Shown here: positions 17,225 to 25,441 of the stretch, piece after piece | Numbering within the stretch: position 1 is the first letter of the stretch | Layout: each line of letters opens with the position of its first letter | Notes under the pieces: model-generated | What the model saw: only the letters and a program-made list of their open reading frames with translations | The model's database searches: none | Told to the model about the DNA's origin: nothing | Source of the DNA: Phaeobacter piscinae | Lineage (GTDB): Bacteria > Pseudomonadota > Alphaproteobacteria > Rhodobacterales > Rhodobacteraceae | Length of the DNA: 64,000 nt | Assembly: GCF_002407245.1 (NCBI RefSeq) | Contig: NZ_CP010681.1 | Location: forward strand, 2,170,001-2,234,000 | Direction of reading: 5' to 3' | Position numbers and translations under genes: made by a program

Positions 17225-18672
17225 ATTCCAAGCTCCTGTTCTGCTTGCTCATCCGTAAGAAACCTTGAGAATCGACTTCTCACCACATTTGTTGGCCTTC
17301 CCGAACGTGCGATATCGGATTTGAGACCAAAGTCTCTCGCACCGCATGCAATAGTTATATCTGGGGCACTTAGCGGGGAGGACACTCCAGCGTGCGTTTT
17401 TTCGAATTCGTTTAGAGCTTTTCCAGAAGCACGTACTACTCGAACCTTTTGCCCATTGAGATACCAGAAATTTCCCTCCAGCACTGCCCCCGCATGTCTT
17501 AGAATGATGATCATTCGTCCAACCGTGGCTGCGTCAACCGGCTGACTTTCCGTGCATGGTCCGCCTGGATCAACTCCTTCCAGATCACGCCTTATCGCCC
17601 AAAGCTGATCGACGTCTGCGTTTGGCGGCTCGCAATTGTCATAAGCTGCTCTTTGATCATGGGTATTCTCCAGCAACTGATTGCCGGACGCCAACGCTCG
17701 CCTAACGAAGCTAAGGGACCATTTCCGACGCAATTCGTTAAGGAAATCTGCTCCAGAGCACCGAACATGGTAGAATCCACCACTTGCTCGTTCCCCAACG
17801 TTGAACAATGCGGGTGCCTTCCCTGCCAGATCTGCGGTCGAACTTGGGTCTACAACAATTACATTGCTTGGATTAACGGCACCCAAGCACCTCTCCAATA
17901 GCGAGTTCAAGTAGTCCCAATCAGTAAAGTAACCGACAACGATGAGGTCGCGGTTAAGCATTTGTTGCTCAATCCACTGGGAACAGTCAGCGATCCTGCT
18001 TTGGTTCGGTTCACATTGCAATTGGCTTGGTGCCCAAACGGTTTGTCTGGGATCAGATTTCCAACACCCATGAATTTTTAGGAGCGGTGCTTTGGCAGGA
18101 TAAAATGCTGCAGCGTCATCTCTTCGGGTAGCAGTGACGACCCCGCCGTAGAGTTGATCACCAGCGAATTCTATCAATGCATCAACGTTTGTACTTACGG
18201 CAATTTGAGCCGTCTTGGTCAGCAGAAAGTCAGCGACGGCAATGTGGCCAGCATTGGGAGGAGCCGAAAACGTGTTAATATCTACGAGCTTTGTTAGGTA
18301 TGTGCTAGCAAGTCGCCCTTGCGCATGGAAGAACTCAGCCTGCTCTTCGATGTCGTCTGATAGCGGGTTTGCTTCAGCACCATAGATAGCATCGTATTTG
18401 CGTTTTGCCGATGCGGCCACAGACCACGCGCTAGGAATGTTGCTCGGAGCAGCCATCGAAAGGCCTGCGCCACAAATCAACGCCAGCCTCTCCTCAACTA
18501 TTGCGTCGAATGCAAGCTGTACTCCGTCGGCCAAGTCTTTGTTTTCCAATGAAGCCTCGAAAAAATTCATCAAGCAGGTCTGCTGTTGGGTCAAGTTCAC
18601 ACGTAAAAAGAGTGGAATCAAAGTATTTCGTCGGTCAGCGCGAGCCGCGGCAAGAGAATTTGGATACTTCAT
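17221..18672 (-). CDS. SIR2-domain effector of the ABC-3C cassette
   Basis: A 483-aa protein. Residues about 55-310 form a SIR2-like NAD-binding domain: ALICGAGLSMA (GAGxS, 68-72), AVSTNVDALIE (TNxD, Asn162), LLKIHGCW (catalytic-type His201) and 'DLIVVGYFTDWDYLNSLLER'. All residues expected for NAD hydrolysis are present. The C-terminal about 170 residues would be the partner-binding region. Known SIR2 effectors in phage defence deplete NAD+ to abort infection. It is first in the operon, 60 nt after the virD4 stop on the same strand. An alternative start is ATG 18570 (MNFFEASLEN). Confidence 0.8.
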   Translation of the reverse strand: MKYPNSLAAARADRRNTLIPLFLRVNLTQQQTCLMNFFEASLENKDLADGVQLAFDAIVEERLALICGAGLSMAAPSNIPSAWSVAASAKRKYDAIYGAEANPLSDDIEEQAEFFHAQGRLASTYLTKLVDINTFSAPPNAGHIAVADFLLTKTAQIAVSTNVDALIEFAGDQLYGGVVTATRRDDAAAFYPAKAPLLKIHGCWKSDPRQTVWAPSQLQCEPNQSRIADCSQWIEQQMLNRDLIVVGYFTDWDYLNSLLERCLGAVNPSNVIVVDPSSTADLAGKAPALFNVGERASGGFYHVRCSGADFLNELRRKWSLSFVRRALASGNQLLENTHDQRAAYDNCEPPNADVDQLWAIRRDLEGVDPGGPCTESQPVDAATVGRMIIILRHAGAVLEGNFWYLNGQKVRVVRASGKALNEFEKTHAGVSSPLSAPDITIACGARDFGLKSDIARSGRPTNVVRSRFSRFLTDEQAEQELGI

Positions 18673-18732
18673 CAGCTTGACTGAGCGGTAGGACTTCAGT
18701 TTTTAGGTAAGATCAACGTCATCTTTAGCTGA

Positions 18733-20625
18733 TTATTCCCTAGTGGCCTCCTCCATGAATCTCTCAACTCGTTCTGTTCCAGCCCGATAATCGCCCAAAC
18801 TAGGCTCGTCGTCGGATGCCACTCTCCGCTCTTCGTTGGCTAAGTCATCGATCTCTTCACGTCGCTTCCCGTCAATTCCAGCGCCATCACCTGAAACCGC
18901 TTTCGGCATCTCAAGCGCTCCAATCTTAGCCTCTAGCGCTTTAATCTGCCCTTGCAGCCCGCGCATCTGGTCCCCCGCTGAGGGGTAAGGCAGATCCCCA
19001 GCCTGCTTATCGAAGATCTGCTTAAAGAACCGATCCTCATAGTATTTGATCCGCTTGGCGCGGACAGGCATTTGCGCGTCGACGACCAAGACGATGTCAT
19101 CCAGATCCATGCGCCGCGCCTCATCCTCAGGTAACAAAGCCGTTTCTTCCGTCCGCTCAGACATGCTGCGACCGGCGAAGGGGTTGCGGCCGACCGAGCG
19201 AGAGCGGGTCACAACCCGTTTGGTGGTTTTGCCGACGGCTTTGCTGATCTCTTCGATGGTCTTTTCATCTGAGGGGGTCAGATAGAGCTTGATGCCCGCG
19301 TTACCCTGCAAGGCGCGGCGGGCATTTTCGCCGTAGATTTCATCTAGCGCCGGGATGGTCTGTGTGACGATCGCGAGATTGGCCCGGTAGGATCGAAGGG
19401 TTTCGATGCTATCGAGAACGATCGGCATTTTGCCAAGGCGGTTGAACTCATCAAGCATGATCATCACCGGCCAAGGTTCGTCCTTGCCGGGTTCATGGTC
19501 CTGGAGCGATGCCAGCAAATCAGAGAAAAACAGGCGGATCAACGGCGCGAGCGGTTTCACCATCAGCGGCTCGACCACGAGGTAAACCGAAAACGGCGTC
19601 TTTCGGATGTCGCGAAAATCGAAGTCTGAAGTTGCTGTTGCCCGGTCGATCGCAGGGTTTGACCATTGCTTAAGGCCAGAGGTCATGAGGAGCGACAAAT
19701 AGGAAGTCAGAGTGTCGTTGTTGGTCGAGGCCATGCGCATGAAGATCAACTTCGCCGCCGAGTTTACCACTTCATCAGCGCGGCGGCGATATTCCTTCTG
19801 CTTATCACCGCCTGATGCGGTGATGCGGTAGATCTCGCCCAGGGTCGGCCGTTTGCGCTCGAAGGCCAGAATCCCAGCCGCCACAAATAGGTCAATGCCA
19901 CCATCAAGAAGCCCCTGTACCCGGTCGCTATCAGCTTGCAGGAACAGTGAGGCCAGGAGTTGCAGCTCCATCTGCTGGCGGTCGACATTTTCGAGCGCCG
20001 AAATGCGCAACAAAGGATTGTAGCGGTGCGAGCGGCCGTCCTTCCAGTCTGTTGGCGCGAACCGGAATACCTTATCGCCATGCGCTGCCCTGTGGCGCGC
20101 TGTCGCCTCGAAATTTTCGCCCTTCACGTCCAGCACCACAGCACTGCCCTGGTAGGTCAGAAGGTTCGGGATAACGAAGCCCGTCGTCTTGCCGCGTCCG
20201 GTCGGGGCGACGATCAGGGCATGGGGGAACACCTTTGACATCACGAAGGGTTTGCGACTCTTGGGCTTACCCATTTTACCGAGGACAAAGCCGTGGCCAG
20301 GCTTTCCGAAAAAGCCGTTCCGCTTCATCTCTGACATGTGCTGCCAGTGGGTTTCACCGAACTTGGTCAGAGCGTCGTTCATCAGGACAGCACTAAGCAA
20401 AACACCGGCACCAGTGCTGATCCCCACGATCAAGTGAACAATCTGCATATCGGCCGGATGGGTCGTGCGAAGATCTCCATAGCCACGCGCTATCATCAGA
20501 AAATCGATATCCGCCCCAACCCCGAACCATCGGAATCTCAAAAAGGCCGACGCCAGGACATACCCAAGAACTGCGCCCAGAACAGCAAAGCTGATGACGC
20601 CGAGTGCGATCCGCGCCTTACCCAT
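18733..20625 (-). CDS. virD4: VirD4/TraG-type coupling ATPase
   Basis: A 630-aa T4SS coupling protein that brings the relaxase-DNA complex to the channel. It has two N-terminal transmembrane helices (about 6-30 and 63-83), Walker A APTGRGKTTG (140-149), Walker B MIMLDEFNRLGK (near 385) and the conserved 'LAIVTQTIPALDEIYGENARRALQGNAGIKLYL' block. Its charged C-terminus may bind substrates. It overlaps the relaxase gene by 8 nt on its 5' side. Confidence 0.93.
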   Translation of the reverse strand: MGKARIALGVISFAVLGAVLGYVLASAFLRFRWFGVGADIDFLMIARGYGDLRTTHPADMQIVHLIVGISTGAGVLLSAVLMNDALTKFGETHWQHMSEMKRNGFFGKPGHGFVLGKMGKPKSRKPFVMSKVFPHALIVAPTGRGKTTGFVIPNLLTYQGSAVVLDVKGENFEATARHRAAHGDKVFRFAPTDWKDGRSHRYNPLLRISALENVDRQQMELQLLASLFLQADSDRVQGLLDGGIDLFVAAGILAFERKRPTLGEIYRITASGGDKQKEYRRRADEVVNSAAKLIFMRMASTNNDTLTSYLSLLMTSGLKQWSNPAIDRATATSDFDFRDIRKTPFSVYLVVEPLMVKPLAPLIRLFFSDLLASLQDHEPGKDEPWPVMIMLDEFNRLGKMPIVLDSIETLRSYRANLAIVTQTIPALDEIYGENARRALQGNAGIKLYLTPSDEKTIEEISKAVGKTTKRVVTRSRSVGRNPFAGRSMSERTEETALLPEDEARRMDLDDIVLVVDAQMPVRAKRIKYYEDRFFKQIFDKQAGDLPYPSAGDQMRGLQGQIKALEAKIGALEMPKAVSGDGAGIDGKRREEIDDLANEERRVASDDEPSLGDYRAGTERVERFMEEATRE

Positions 20626-22426
20626 GCGTCACACCCTTTTCGCCATCGCTATCGACATGCCGCTCGCGTTGAGCATCGATTTCTTCATTGGCGATTTCGT
20701 CGAGGACATGCTCCATCGCCACACTGTTCGCCAGAGCAGCATCGCTCTGCAGGTAGGCCTTGGCCGCATAGAGCCGGTCCAGGCGGTCTTCGATATGTTC
20801 CTCCAGCGTGGACTCATCGCCAATCGCCAAGTCCGAAGTACCCTCTTCACCGACCAGTTGCTCCATCTCAGCACGCAAGGTCTCGCGCTCCAGATCGCTG
20901 CGGAATGGATCTGTGGTTGGGTCGTCCCTCATACGGCTCAGGATTTCAGCAGTGGTCGGCGGCAGCCGGTCGATGATGGCTTCCTGCCGGTCGGTCTCAA
21001 CCGTCCCACTCTCTTTAAGAACCTCAACATCTGCCAACACACGGCCCAGATCCCTGTGCACCTGGTCAAGGCGGTCGATCGCCTTATCCAGCTCATCGGC
21101 GCGTGACAGGTCAAAGCCTTCCTTCTCGGCAATTGCCTTCAGATCCTGTCCAAGCCATTGCCGTTCCAGCGCGGCATTGCCCGCGCCGATTTCAACGCGA
21201 CGCGTCACATCCTGCGCATCAATGCCGGTGCCTCTCAAAGCCTGCTGAAGACGTTCGGTCAGAGCTGTATCCCGCAATGCACCTTGGGCGTCAGCCTGGA
21301 TGTTCGCGGCCGAATAGATGCCACTTTGGGACGCATCTTCGAGCAAGGTGTGCGACTGCGTTCCCATTGGGCTGAGATGCGACAAAGAGCGATAGATGTC
21401 GTTCAGCTCATGCTCGAGCGCCGCGCGCCGCTCCACCGGGGCGTCAGCGACAATGCGTTCGGCTTGGTTGATCTTGTCGTGAAAGGCATCCACGACCTCA
21501 TCAAACGAATGCTGTTCTTCGGCCATGCCATATACCTTTCCATCTGCTTCAATCGGTTTGCCCTGCGCCAAGAGCCGCGCGGCCTTGCCCAAGGCTACTG
21601 CAATGTCATGCTGGTTCTCGCGCGAGGCTTCGGCCGCCAATCCGCGATAGAGCCGCGCGTTCTGCGCCACCTCAGCCAAGGCACGGTCAAGCTCCGACCC
21701 CACACGCTCACGCTCGGTCAGCTTTTGGCCCGTGGCTTCTGCGCGACGCTGGTCTATATCGCTTGGACTTTTCGTCGTGACCCCACGCTGGAGTTTTCGT
21801 GTCGCCTCAAGGCGCAGACCATAGCGGTCCGACACCTCCACCATCGCCTCCCGAAAACTGTCGTAGTTGAAGTGGTGCTCTTCTTTCAGAAAGAAGAATT
21901 CACCATCCTTACTGCGCCGGTTCAGGACGATATGGGCATGCGGGTGATCCCGGTCCTCATGCACGGCTGCGATGTAGTCAAAGTGGCTGCCTTCGCCCTG
22001 AAAGAAACGCTCGCAGATCTCGCGCGTGATCTCGGCGACATCTTCGCCGCGCGTGCCAATCGGGAAGGCCATCAGCAGATGCGAAGTATGTCCCAGCTTG
22101 GGATGAAACCCCTCATTCCACTGCGCTGAAAACCGGCGCGTGACCTGCTCGATCTCTTTGGCCGACAAGACGCTTTGGCCGTCATAGGTGCCACGGCTGT
22201 CGATGATGAAGCTCGACTTGGTGGTCAGGTATTCCAGCTGGTTGCGCAGCTGCGTTTTGTTGTGCGTGCCGCCGTCGCGAATGGCTTTGAAGATCGCGGG
22301 CGAATGCCCCATGGCCGCGCGCGACATTTGCTTTGCACGGGCGCGCGGGACGTAGCCGCGAATGCGGCTCCAGTCGCGATCGAAGAAGGCCTCTTGCGCG
22401 GCGGCAACAGCGCTATTCCGGGCCAT
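20618..22426 (-). CDS. virD2: VirD2-like conjugative relaxase
   Basis: Start set at ATG 22426 (MARNSAVAAAQE), which has GGAGG about 9 nt upstream; the longer frame to 22510 is the antisense of the previous gene's end. The 602-aa protein has the HUH-type motif III HEDRDHPHAHIVL (156-168) and a likely catalytic Tyr66 in LEYLTTKSSF. It nicks oriT, stays covalently bound to the strand and is pumped out with it. The long helical C-terminal half probably interacts with VirD4. It overlaps the accessory gene by 14 nt. Confidence 0.9.
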   Translation of the reverse strand: MARNSAVAAAQEAFFDRDWSRIRGYVPRARAKQMSRAAMGHSPAIFKAIRDGGTHNKTQLRNQLEYLTTKSSFIIDSRGTYDGQSVLSAKEIEQVTRRFSAQWNEGFHPKLGHTSHLLMAFPIGTRGEDVAEITREICERFFQGEGSHFDYIAAVHEDRDHPHAHIVLNRRSKDGEFFFLKEEHHFNYDSFREAMVEVSDRYGLRLEATRKLQRGVTTKSPSDIDQRRAEATGQKLTERERVGSELDRALAEVAQNARLYRGLAAEASRENQHDIAVALGKAARLLAQGKPIEADGKVYGMAEEQHSFDEVVDAFHDKINQAERIVADAPVERRAALEHELNDIYRSLSHLSPMGTQSHTLLEDASQSGIYSAANIQADAQGALRDTALTERLQQALRGTGIDAQDVTRRVEIGAGNAALERQWLGQDLKAIAEKEGFDLSRADELDKAIDRLDQVHRDLGRVLADVEVLKESGTVETDRQEAIIDRLPPTTAEILSRMRDDPTTDPFRSDLERETLRAEMEQLVGEEGTSDLAIGDESTLEEHIEDRLDRLYAAKAYLQSDAALANSVAMEHVLDEIANEEIDAQRERHVDSDGEKGVTHG

Positions 22427-23003
22427 CGGCAGAGCCTCCCAATACGTGGGCAACCTCGCCAGACAGCGCGCTTCGGCGGCGCTGCGCCATGTCCTGAACC
22501 TGGTCCGCAATATCGAAGATCAGCCCGGCCAAGGCGCGGACCTGACCATGGGCAGAATTGCCATAGGGCGGTGTCTTGCCCAGGCGCTTTGCCTCGTTCA
22601 GGCGCTGCGCAATCTGGTTGATATTGTTGCCGGTGCGATTGAGCGAGGCCGATAGCCCCTGCATCTGATTGGCCAGTTCGTCGTCAGGAACGAAGAGATC
22701 GTTTGAGGCTTGGATTAACCGCCGCAAACCCTCGGCGCGGCTGGCGATATCATGCCGCGTCAGCACCGCATCGAAGCTCGCAAGCTCTTTTGGCGTCAGC
22801 CGGACATTCACCAGTTCGGAGCGCACGCGCGCATCCAATTTGCGGCTTTGATCGGCCTTCAACGTGTAGAAGATGCTGCGGGTCGTGACGCCGAATTCAC
22901 GGGCCAGATCTTCGATCGGGACGCCCTCTGCACGCTTGCGCACGATCGCAAAACGCTGGTGTTGCGTCAGTCGTTTGTGCCGTGGTGCGCGCGGTCGGCC
23001 CAT
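22413..23003 (-). CDS. MobC/VirD1-like relaxosome accessory protein
   Basis: A 196-aa protein. Residues about 12-45 form a helix-turn-helix (QRFAIVRKRAEGVPIEDLAREFGVTTRSIFYTLKADQ). The second half has MobC-like features: VRLTPKELASFDAVLTRHDIASRAEGLRRLIQASN and SLNRTGNNINQIAQRLNEAKR. MobC proteins help open oriT for the relaxase. The added N-terminal HTH makes it a candidate autoregulator acting on the palindrome 70-95 nt upstream (inference). Confidence 0.8.
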   Translation of the reverse strand: MGRPRAPRHKRLTQHQRFAIVRKRAEGVPIEDLAREFGVTTRSIFYTLKADQSRKLDARVRSELVNVRLTPKELASFDAVLTRHDIASRAEGLRRLIQASNDLFVPDDELANQMQGLSASLNRTGNNINQIAQRLNEAKRLGKTPPYGNSAHGQVRALAGLIFDIADQVQDMAQRRRSALSGEVAHVLGGSADGPE

Positions 23004-23051
23004 GTGAAGTAATCACCCCTATTTCTTGCCAGCATCATACAGGCAGCTCTG

Positions 23052-23098
23052 TTATGGCACTTCGCCATAATTGATGCAATATTATAATATTGCATCAA
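23052..23098. promoter_or_regulatory. Tandem inverted repeats upstream of the mobilisation operon (operator and/or oriT part)
   Basis: TTATGGC (23052-23058) pairs with GCCATAA (23064-23070) over a 5-nt loop. Directly next to it is a perfect 28-nt palindrome (23071-23098; half site TTGATGCAATATTA). The palindrome contains TATAAT on both strands. It sits between the mob operon start (23003) and the divergent gene at 23257, where an operator and oriT are expected. A diverged copy overlaps the virB promoter. The oriT role is inferred; no nic site can be identified by eye. Confidence 0.65.
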
Positions 23099-23256
23099 CT
23101 GCCTGTATTCCGTTTGGAGCAGCCATAGCTGCGACCCAGCAGTTGGTGAGTAATGTGCCATCCACGTCGATGCCTGTCGCCAACGAAACGGTTGTCATCG
23201 GGCACGTTTCTTTCGATGATGAGCCCAATTGAATTAGTTTTTCACAGGAGTTCGAA

Positions 23257-23730
23257 TTGTCAAAATCGCCCAACAAGACCGGTGGTCCGGTCGTCAAATC
23301 TGGTCCAACCAAAGGTAAGAACCGCTCGCGCAATGACGATGGACGCTGGCGCAAAAAACGTGCCGACACGGGCAAATCTCGGGGATCGAAAAGCGGCAGC
23401 GGCAAAAGTGAAAAGTCAGGTTGCTTCCTAACAACTGCAGCGTGCCAATACAAAGGCCTCCCCGACGACTGCGATGTTCTAACAACAATGCGCAGCTTTC
23501 GCGACAATGTACTGATGCGTACCGAAGAAGGAAGCAACTTGGTTGCTCAGTACTATGAGCGAGCACCCAGCCTTGTTCCCCTCTTTGAGGATCCAAAAAT
23601 TGCAGATCTTGCATGGCATCAAATCTGCAAGATATCGGATTTGATTAAAGCCGAACGTAACGCTGAAGCCGTTGCCGTTTATCACGAAATGGTCGTTTCA
23701 CTTGAGCGTGAGAACGCACCGCTCAAATAG
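23257..23730 (+). CDS. CFI-box-type protein
   Basis: Start TTG 23257 with CAGGAG at 23245-23250. The first about 50 residues are very basic and low in complexity (Lys/Arg/Gly/Ser), suggesting nucleic-acid contact. The rest carries GCFLTTAACQYKGLPDDCDVL followed by TTMRSFRDNVLMRT, the conserved CFI-box-type block with paired cysteines. 157 aa. It is divergent from the mob operon across the palindrome. Function unknown in the family as I know it. Confidence 0.6.
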   Translation: MSKSPNKTGGPVVKSGPTKGKNRSRNDDGRWRKKRADTGKSRGSKSGSGKSEKSGCFLTTAACQYKGLPDDCDVLTTMRSFRDNVLMRTEEGSNLVAQYYERAPSLVPLFEDPKIADLAWHQICKISDLIKAERNAEAVAVYHEMVVSLERENAPLK

Positions 23731-23744
23731 CCCACAACACAGCC

Positions 23745-23822
23745 CTAGCAGCAATGTTCGAGAAAACGGCAGTGAACGCGGTTGCCCGCGTCCCCTGCTA
23801 CTTTGATGTCTTCCAAGGTCAT
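23745..23822 (-). pseudogene. Truncated 25-aa remnant of a small mobile-element gene
   Basis: ATG at 23822 overlaps the previous TGA and opens MTLEDIKVAGDAGNRVH, the typical start of a small protein found in such gene sets, but the frame ends after 25 residues (CRFLEHCC). The rest of the expected protein is not seen downstream. Too short to be sure; best read as a 5' remnant. Confidence 0.35.
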
Positions 23823-24022
23823 CGCAACGCCTCCTCAAGGATTGCGAGAGCCCCAAGACAATCGTCGATATAGGGCTGCTCCTCACCCTCCAGATCGTTC
23901 AGCTCCAGCCGGTTCAACACAGCGTAAAGCGTGGCGCGCGCCTCACGGGCGGCGCTTCGCAAGCTGACGGTATCTTCCAAACGCGCAGTCCCAAAATCAT
24001 CGCTGTGAAAATCAGGGATCAT
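23819..24022 (-). CDS. Small hypothetical protein (67 aa)
   Basis: Starts at ATG 24022 in ATGA overlap with the zinc-ribbon gene upstream. Acidic, helical: FHSDDFGTARLEDTVSLRS followed by ARATLYAVLNRLELND and LGALAILEEALR. No signal or membrane segment. Part of a tight minus-strand set of small genes beside the mob locus. Function unknown. Confidence 0.55.
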   Translation of the reverse strand: MIPDFHSDDFGTARLEDTVSLRSAAREARATLYAVLNRLELNDLEGEEQPYIDDCLGALAILEEALR

Positions 24023-24327
24023 CGGATTTCTCCCGCCTTGTGCTTCCAACGCGGGGCGATGTCCTTGAACGGCACCGTGAAGGGCGGCAGCGCGTCAAAG
24101 CCGTTCGAGCTTTTGGCCACCTTCACCTTGGCGCGATCATCCTCAACGCTGAGGATCTCGACACAGAACACGCCCCCCAAACCGGACGGGACAACGATCT
24201 CCTTCAGCTCGTGCCGATGCTTTCCGCAATAGACGCAGGTGCTATAAAGCCTGTCGATGATGTGACCGCCGGTCGTGCGATCACAGTCGCAGGTCCAGAA
24301 TCTTTGGGGCTGATATTTACAAGCCAT
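24019..24327 (-). CDS. Small zinc-ribbon-type protein (102 aa)
   Basis: Start at ATG 24327 (MACKYQPQRFWTCDC), preceded by GAGGAGG. It contains a CDCD motif and CVYCGKHRHEL, so a CxC/CxxC zinc ribbon is likely. The C-terminal half is beta-rich (VPSGLGGVFCVEILSVEDDRAKVKV). It is the first gene of a small operon and is preceded by a repeated hairpin element (24371-24650). Possibly a nucleic-acid-binding accessory protein of the conjugative element. Confidence 0.6.
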   Translation of the reverse strand: MACKYQPQRFWTCDCDRTTGGHIIDRLYSTCVYCGKHRHELKEIVVPSGLGGVFCVEILSVEDDRAKVKVAKSSNGFDALPPFTVPFKDIAPRWKHKAGEIR

Positions 24328-24370
24328 TTGTGGCCTCCTCTTGGGTGCTGCGGTTGGGGCTTGGCTCCCC

Positions 24371-24650
24371 TTCCGCCGATGGGCTGCACACCGGCCAATC
24401 TGATCTGACCGAATACGCATGTATTCGGCGGAACAGAGTGGGTGGGGGCACAGCCCGACCCACGGCCCTGGAGCGGCCAGTCAATGGGTCGAAGCCAGCA
24501 ACTGGTGCGGCCCGCAGCGCGCCTTCGCGCGAGGACACGGGTTGCAGGCTTTGACGACGCGCCCGCGCGGCGCTTGCCCATTGACGGGACGCGACAGGGA
24601 TGTTGGGCGGACCAATCAAATTGAAAGAAGCCTGAAGGAGGTGAGCGGGC
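24371..24650 (-). repeat. Repeated structured intergenic element, copy 1
   Basis: Shares two blocks with the region 29359-29660: block A (24371-24470) and block B (24597-24650, including GGGATGTTGGGCGGACCAAT). Block A holds two hairpins: CCGAATAC/GTATTCGG (24409-24428) and GTGGG..GGGC/GCCC..CCCAC (24438-24463). Both stems are kept in the two copies, while loop and bulge bases of the second differ. Both copies lie directly upstream of minus-strand genes. Possible structured 5' leader, small RNA or single-strand-active promoter. Confidence 0.7.
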
Positions 24651-24775
24651 TGAAAGCCAGTCGATCCTCCGCACAGCCCGTTTCTCAGAGCGGCCCGTGC
24701 GCAGCAGCACGGGCCACATTTTCTCATCCCGTTCAGAATGTCTGCGCCCCGCCACATGAGGCGGGGCGCAGACGT

Positions 24776-24955
24776 TTAAAGCTCAACACCGGCTTTCAAG
24801 TTGCCGTCCAGATCCAGCCAGGAACGGGCCTCGGCGCAATCCAAGCAAATACAGGAGCAACTGCCTTTCACGATGACCGGCGCGAGAAAGATCACTGGGT
24901 TTGACGCGCCGCATTTGCGGCACGTCATCGGGGGTAGGATTGCGGGGCCGCTCAT
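24776..24955 (-). CDS. Small zinc-ribbon protein (59 aa)
   Basis: Start at ATG 24955 (MSGPAILPPMTCRKCG), in ATGA overlap with the end of the ardC reading frame upstream. It has two CxxC-like pairs (CRKCG and CSCICLDC), which fits a single zinc ribbon. Probably expressed with ardC originally; with ardC now interrupted, its transcription may be lost. Confidence 0.6.
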   Translation of the reverse strand: MSGPAILPPMTCRKCGASNPVIFLAPVIVKGSCSCICLDCAEARSWLDLDGNLKAGVEL

Positions 24956-25230
24956 GCTGCTGCCGCTTTCGTTTGCCCTGCGGCTGCTAGGACAAAATCG
25001 GCTGCCTTCTGCGCCTCGGACGCCGCGCGAAAAATTGCCCGTTTGTCCTCTTTGAGAGCTTTCAACCAGCCTTCGACATAGGCGGCGCTTTGGTCGAACT
25101 CCGGCGCGACGCCAATCTGGGCACCAAGGAAACAAGCGCCGATTTCCGCCACCAGCTCTTCAAAGGCGTAGGCCTCACGGTTGGCAAACTTCTTGATCCG
25201 CTCCAGCCGTTTTTCGCTGCCGGTCCAATG
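24952..25230 (-). pseudogene. ardC: ArdC antirestriction protein, 3' part (cut by RIT insertion)
   Basis: Reads HWTGSEKRLERIKKFAN, then EAYAFEELVAEIGACFLGAQIG and a helical end. This is the C-terminal part of the ArdC metallopeptidase-like domain. It continues exactly the frame broken at 28708: ...LAHEVIH joins HWTGSEKR after one shared His codon, giving about 292 aa, the usual ArdC length. No start codon of its own is evident, so it is very probably silent. Confidence 0.85.
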
Positions 25231-25234
25231 GGTC

Positions 25235-25288
25235 TTATGCCGATGTCGGCATAATGTTCATAATGCCGCGCTCCGGTTTATGCCGCGC
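25235..25288. repeat. Left terminal repeat region of the RIT element
   Basis: TTATGCCGA (25235-25243) pairs with TCGGCATAA (25246-25254). Then comes a 30-bp arm at 25259-25288 (starting CATAATGCCGCG, ending ATGCCGCGC) matching the right end in inverse orientation. The repeated TTATGCCG units are probable recombinase-binding sites. Confidence 0.75.
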
Positions 25289-25441
25289 TTGTTCAGGCGA
25301 AGTCTTGTTTCCTGCGGTTTTTGTCGTTTTCCGGCTGCATAAGACTGTAGTTCAGAACCGCCATGTGAGCGTGGCGAACTGCGCAATTGGGGCTGGCGAT
25401 CTGCCATAGGTGCAACCTTCAACCAAAAGAAGGAAACACTC

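Noticed and set aside
14668..18672. Thoeris, Gabija, Septu or Wadjet
   Set aside because: SIR2 is present but no TIR partner (Thoeris); the ATPase lacks a TOPRIM domain (Gabija); no HNH partner (Septu); no JetABCD set (Wadjet). The small middle gene fits ABC-3C better.
21158..22129. A 323-codon plus-strand ORF
   Set aside because: Antisense to the relaxase, which carries the HUH motif.
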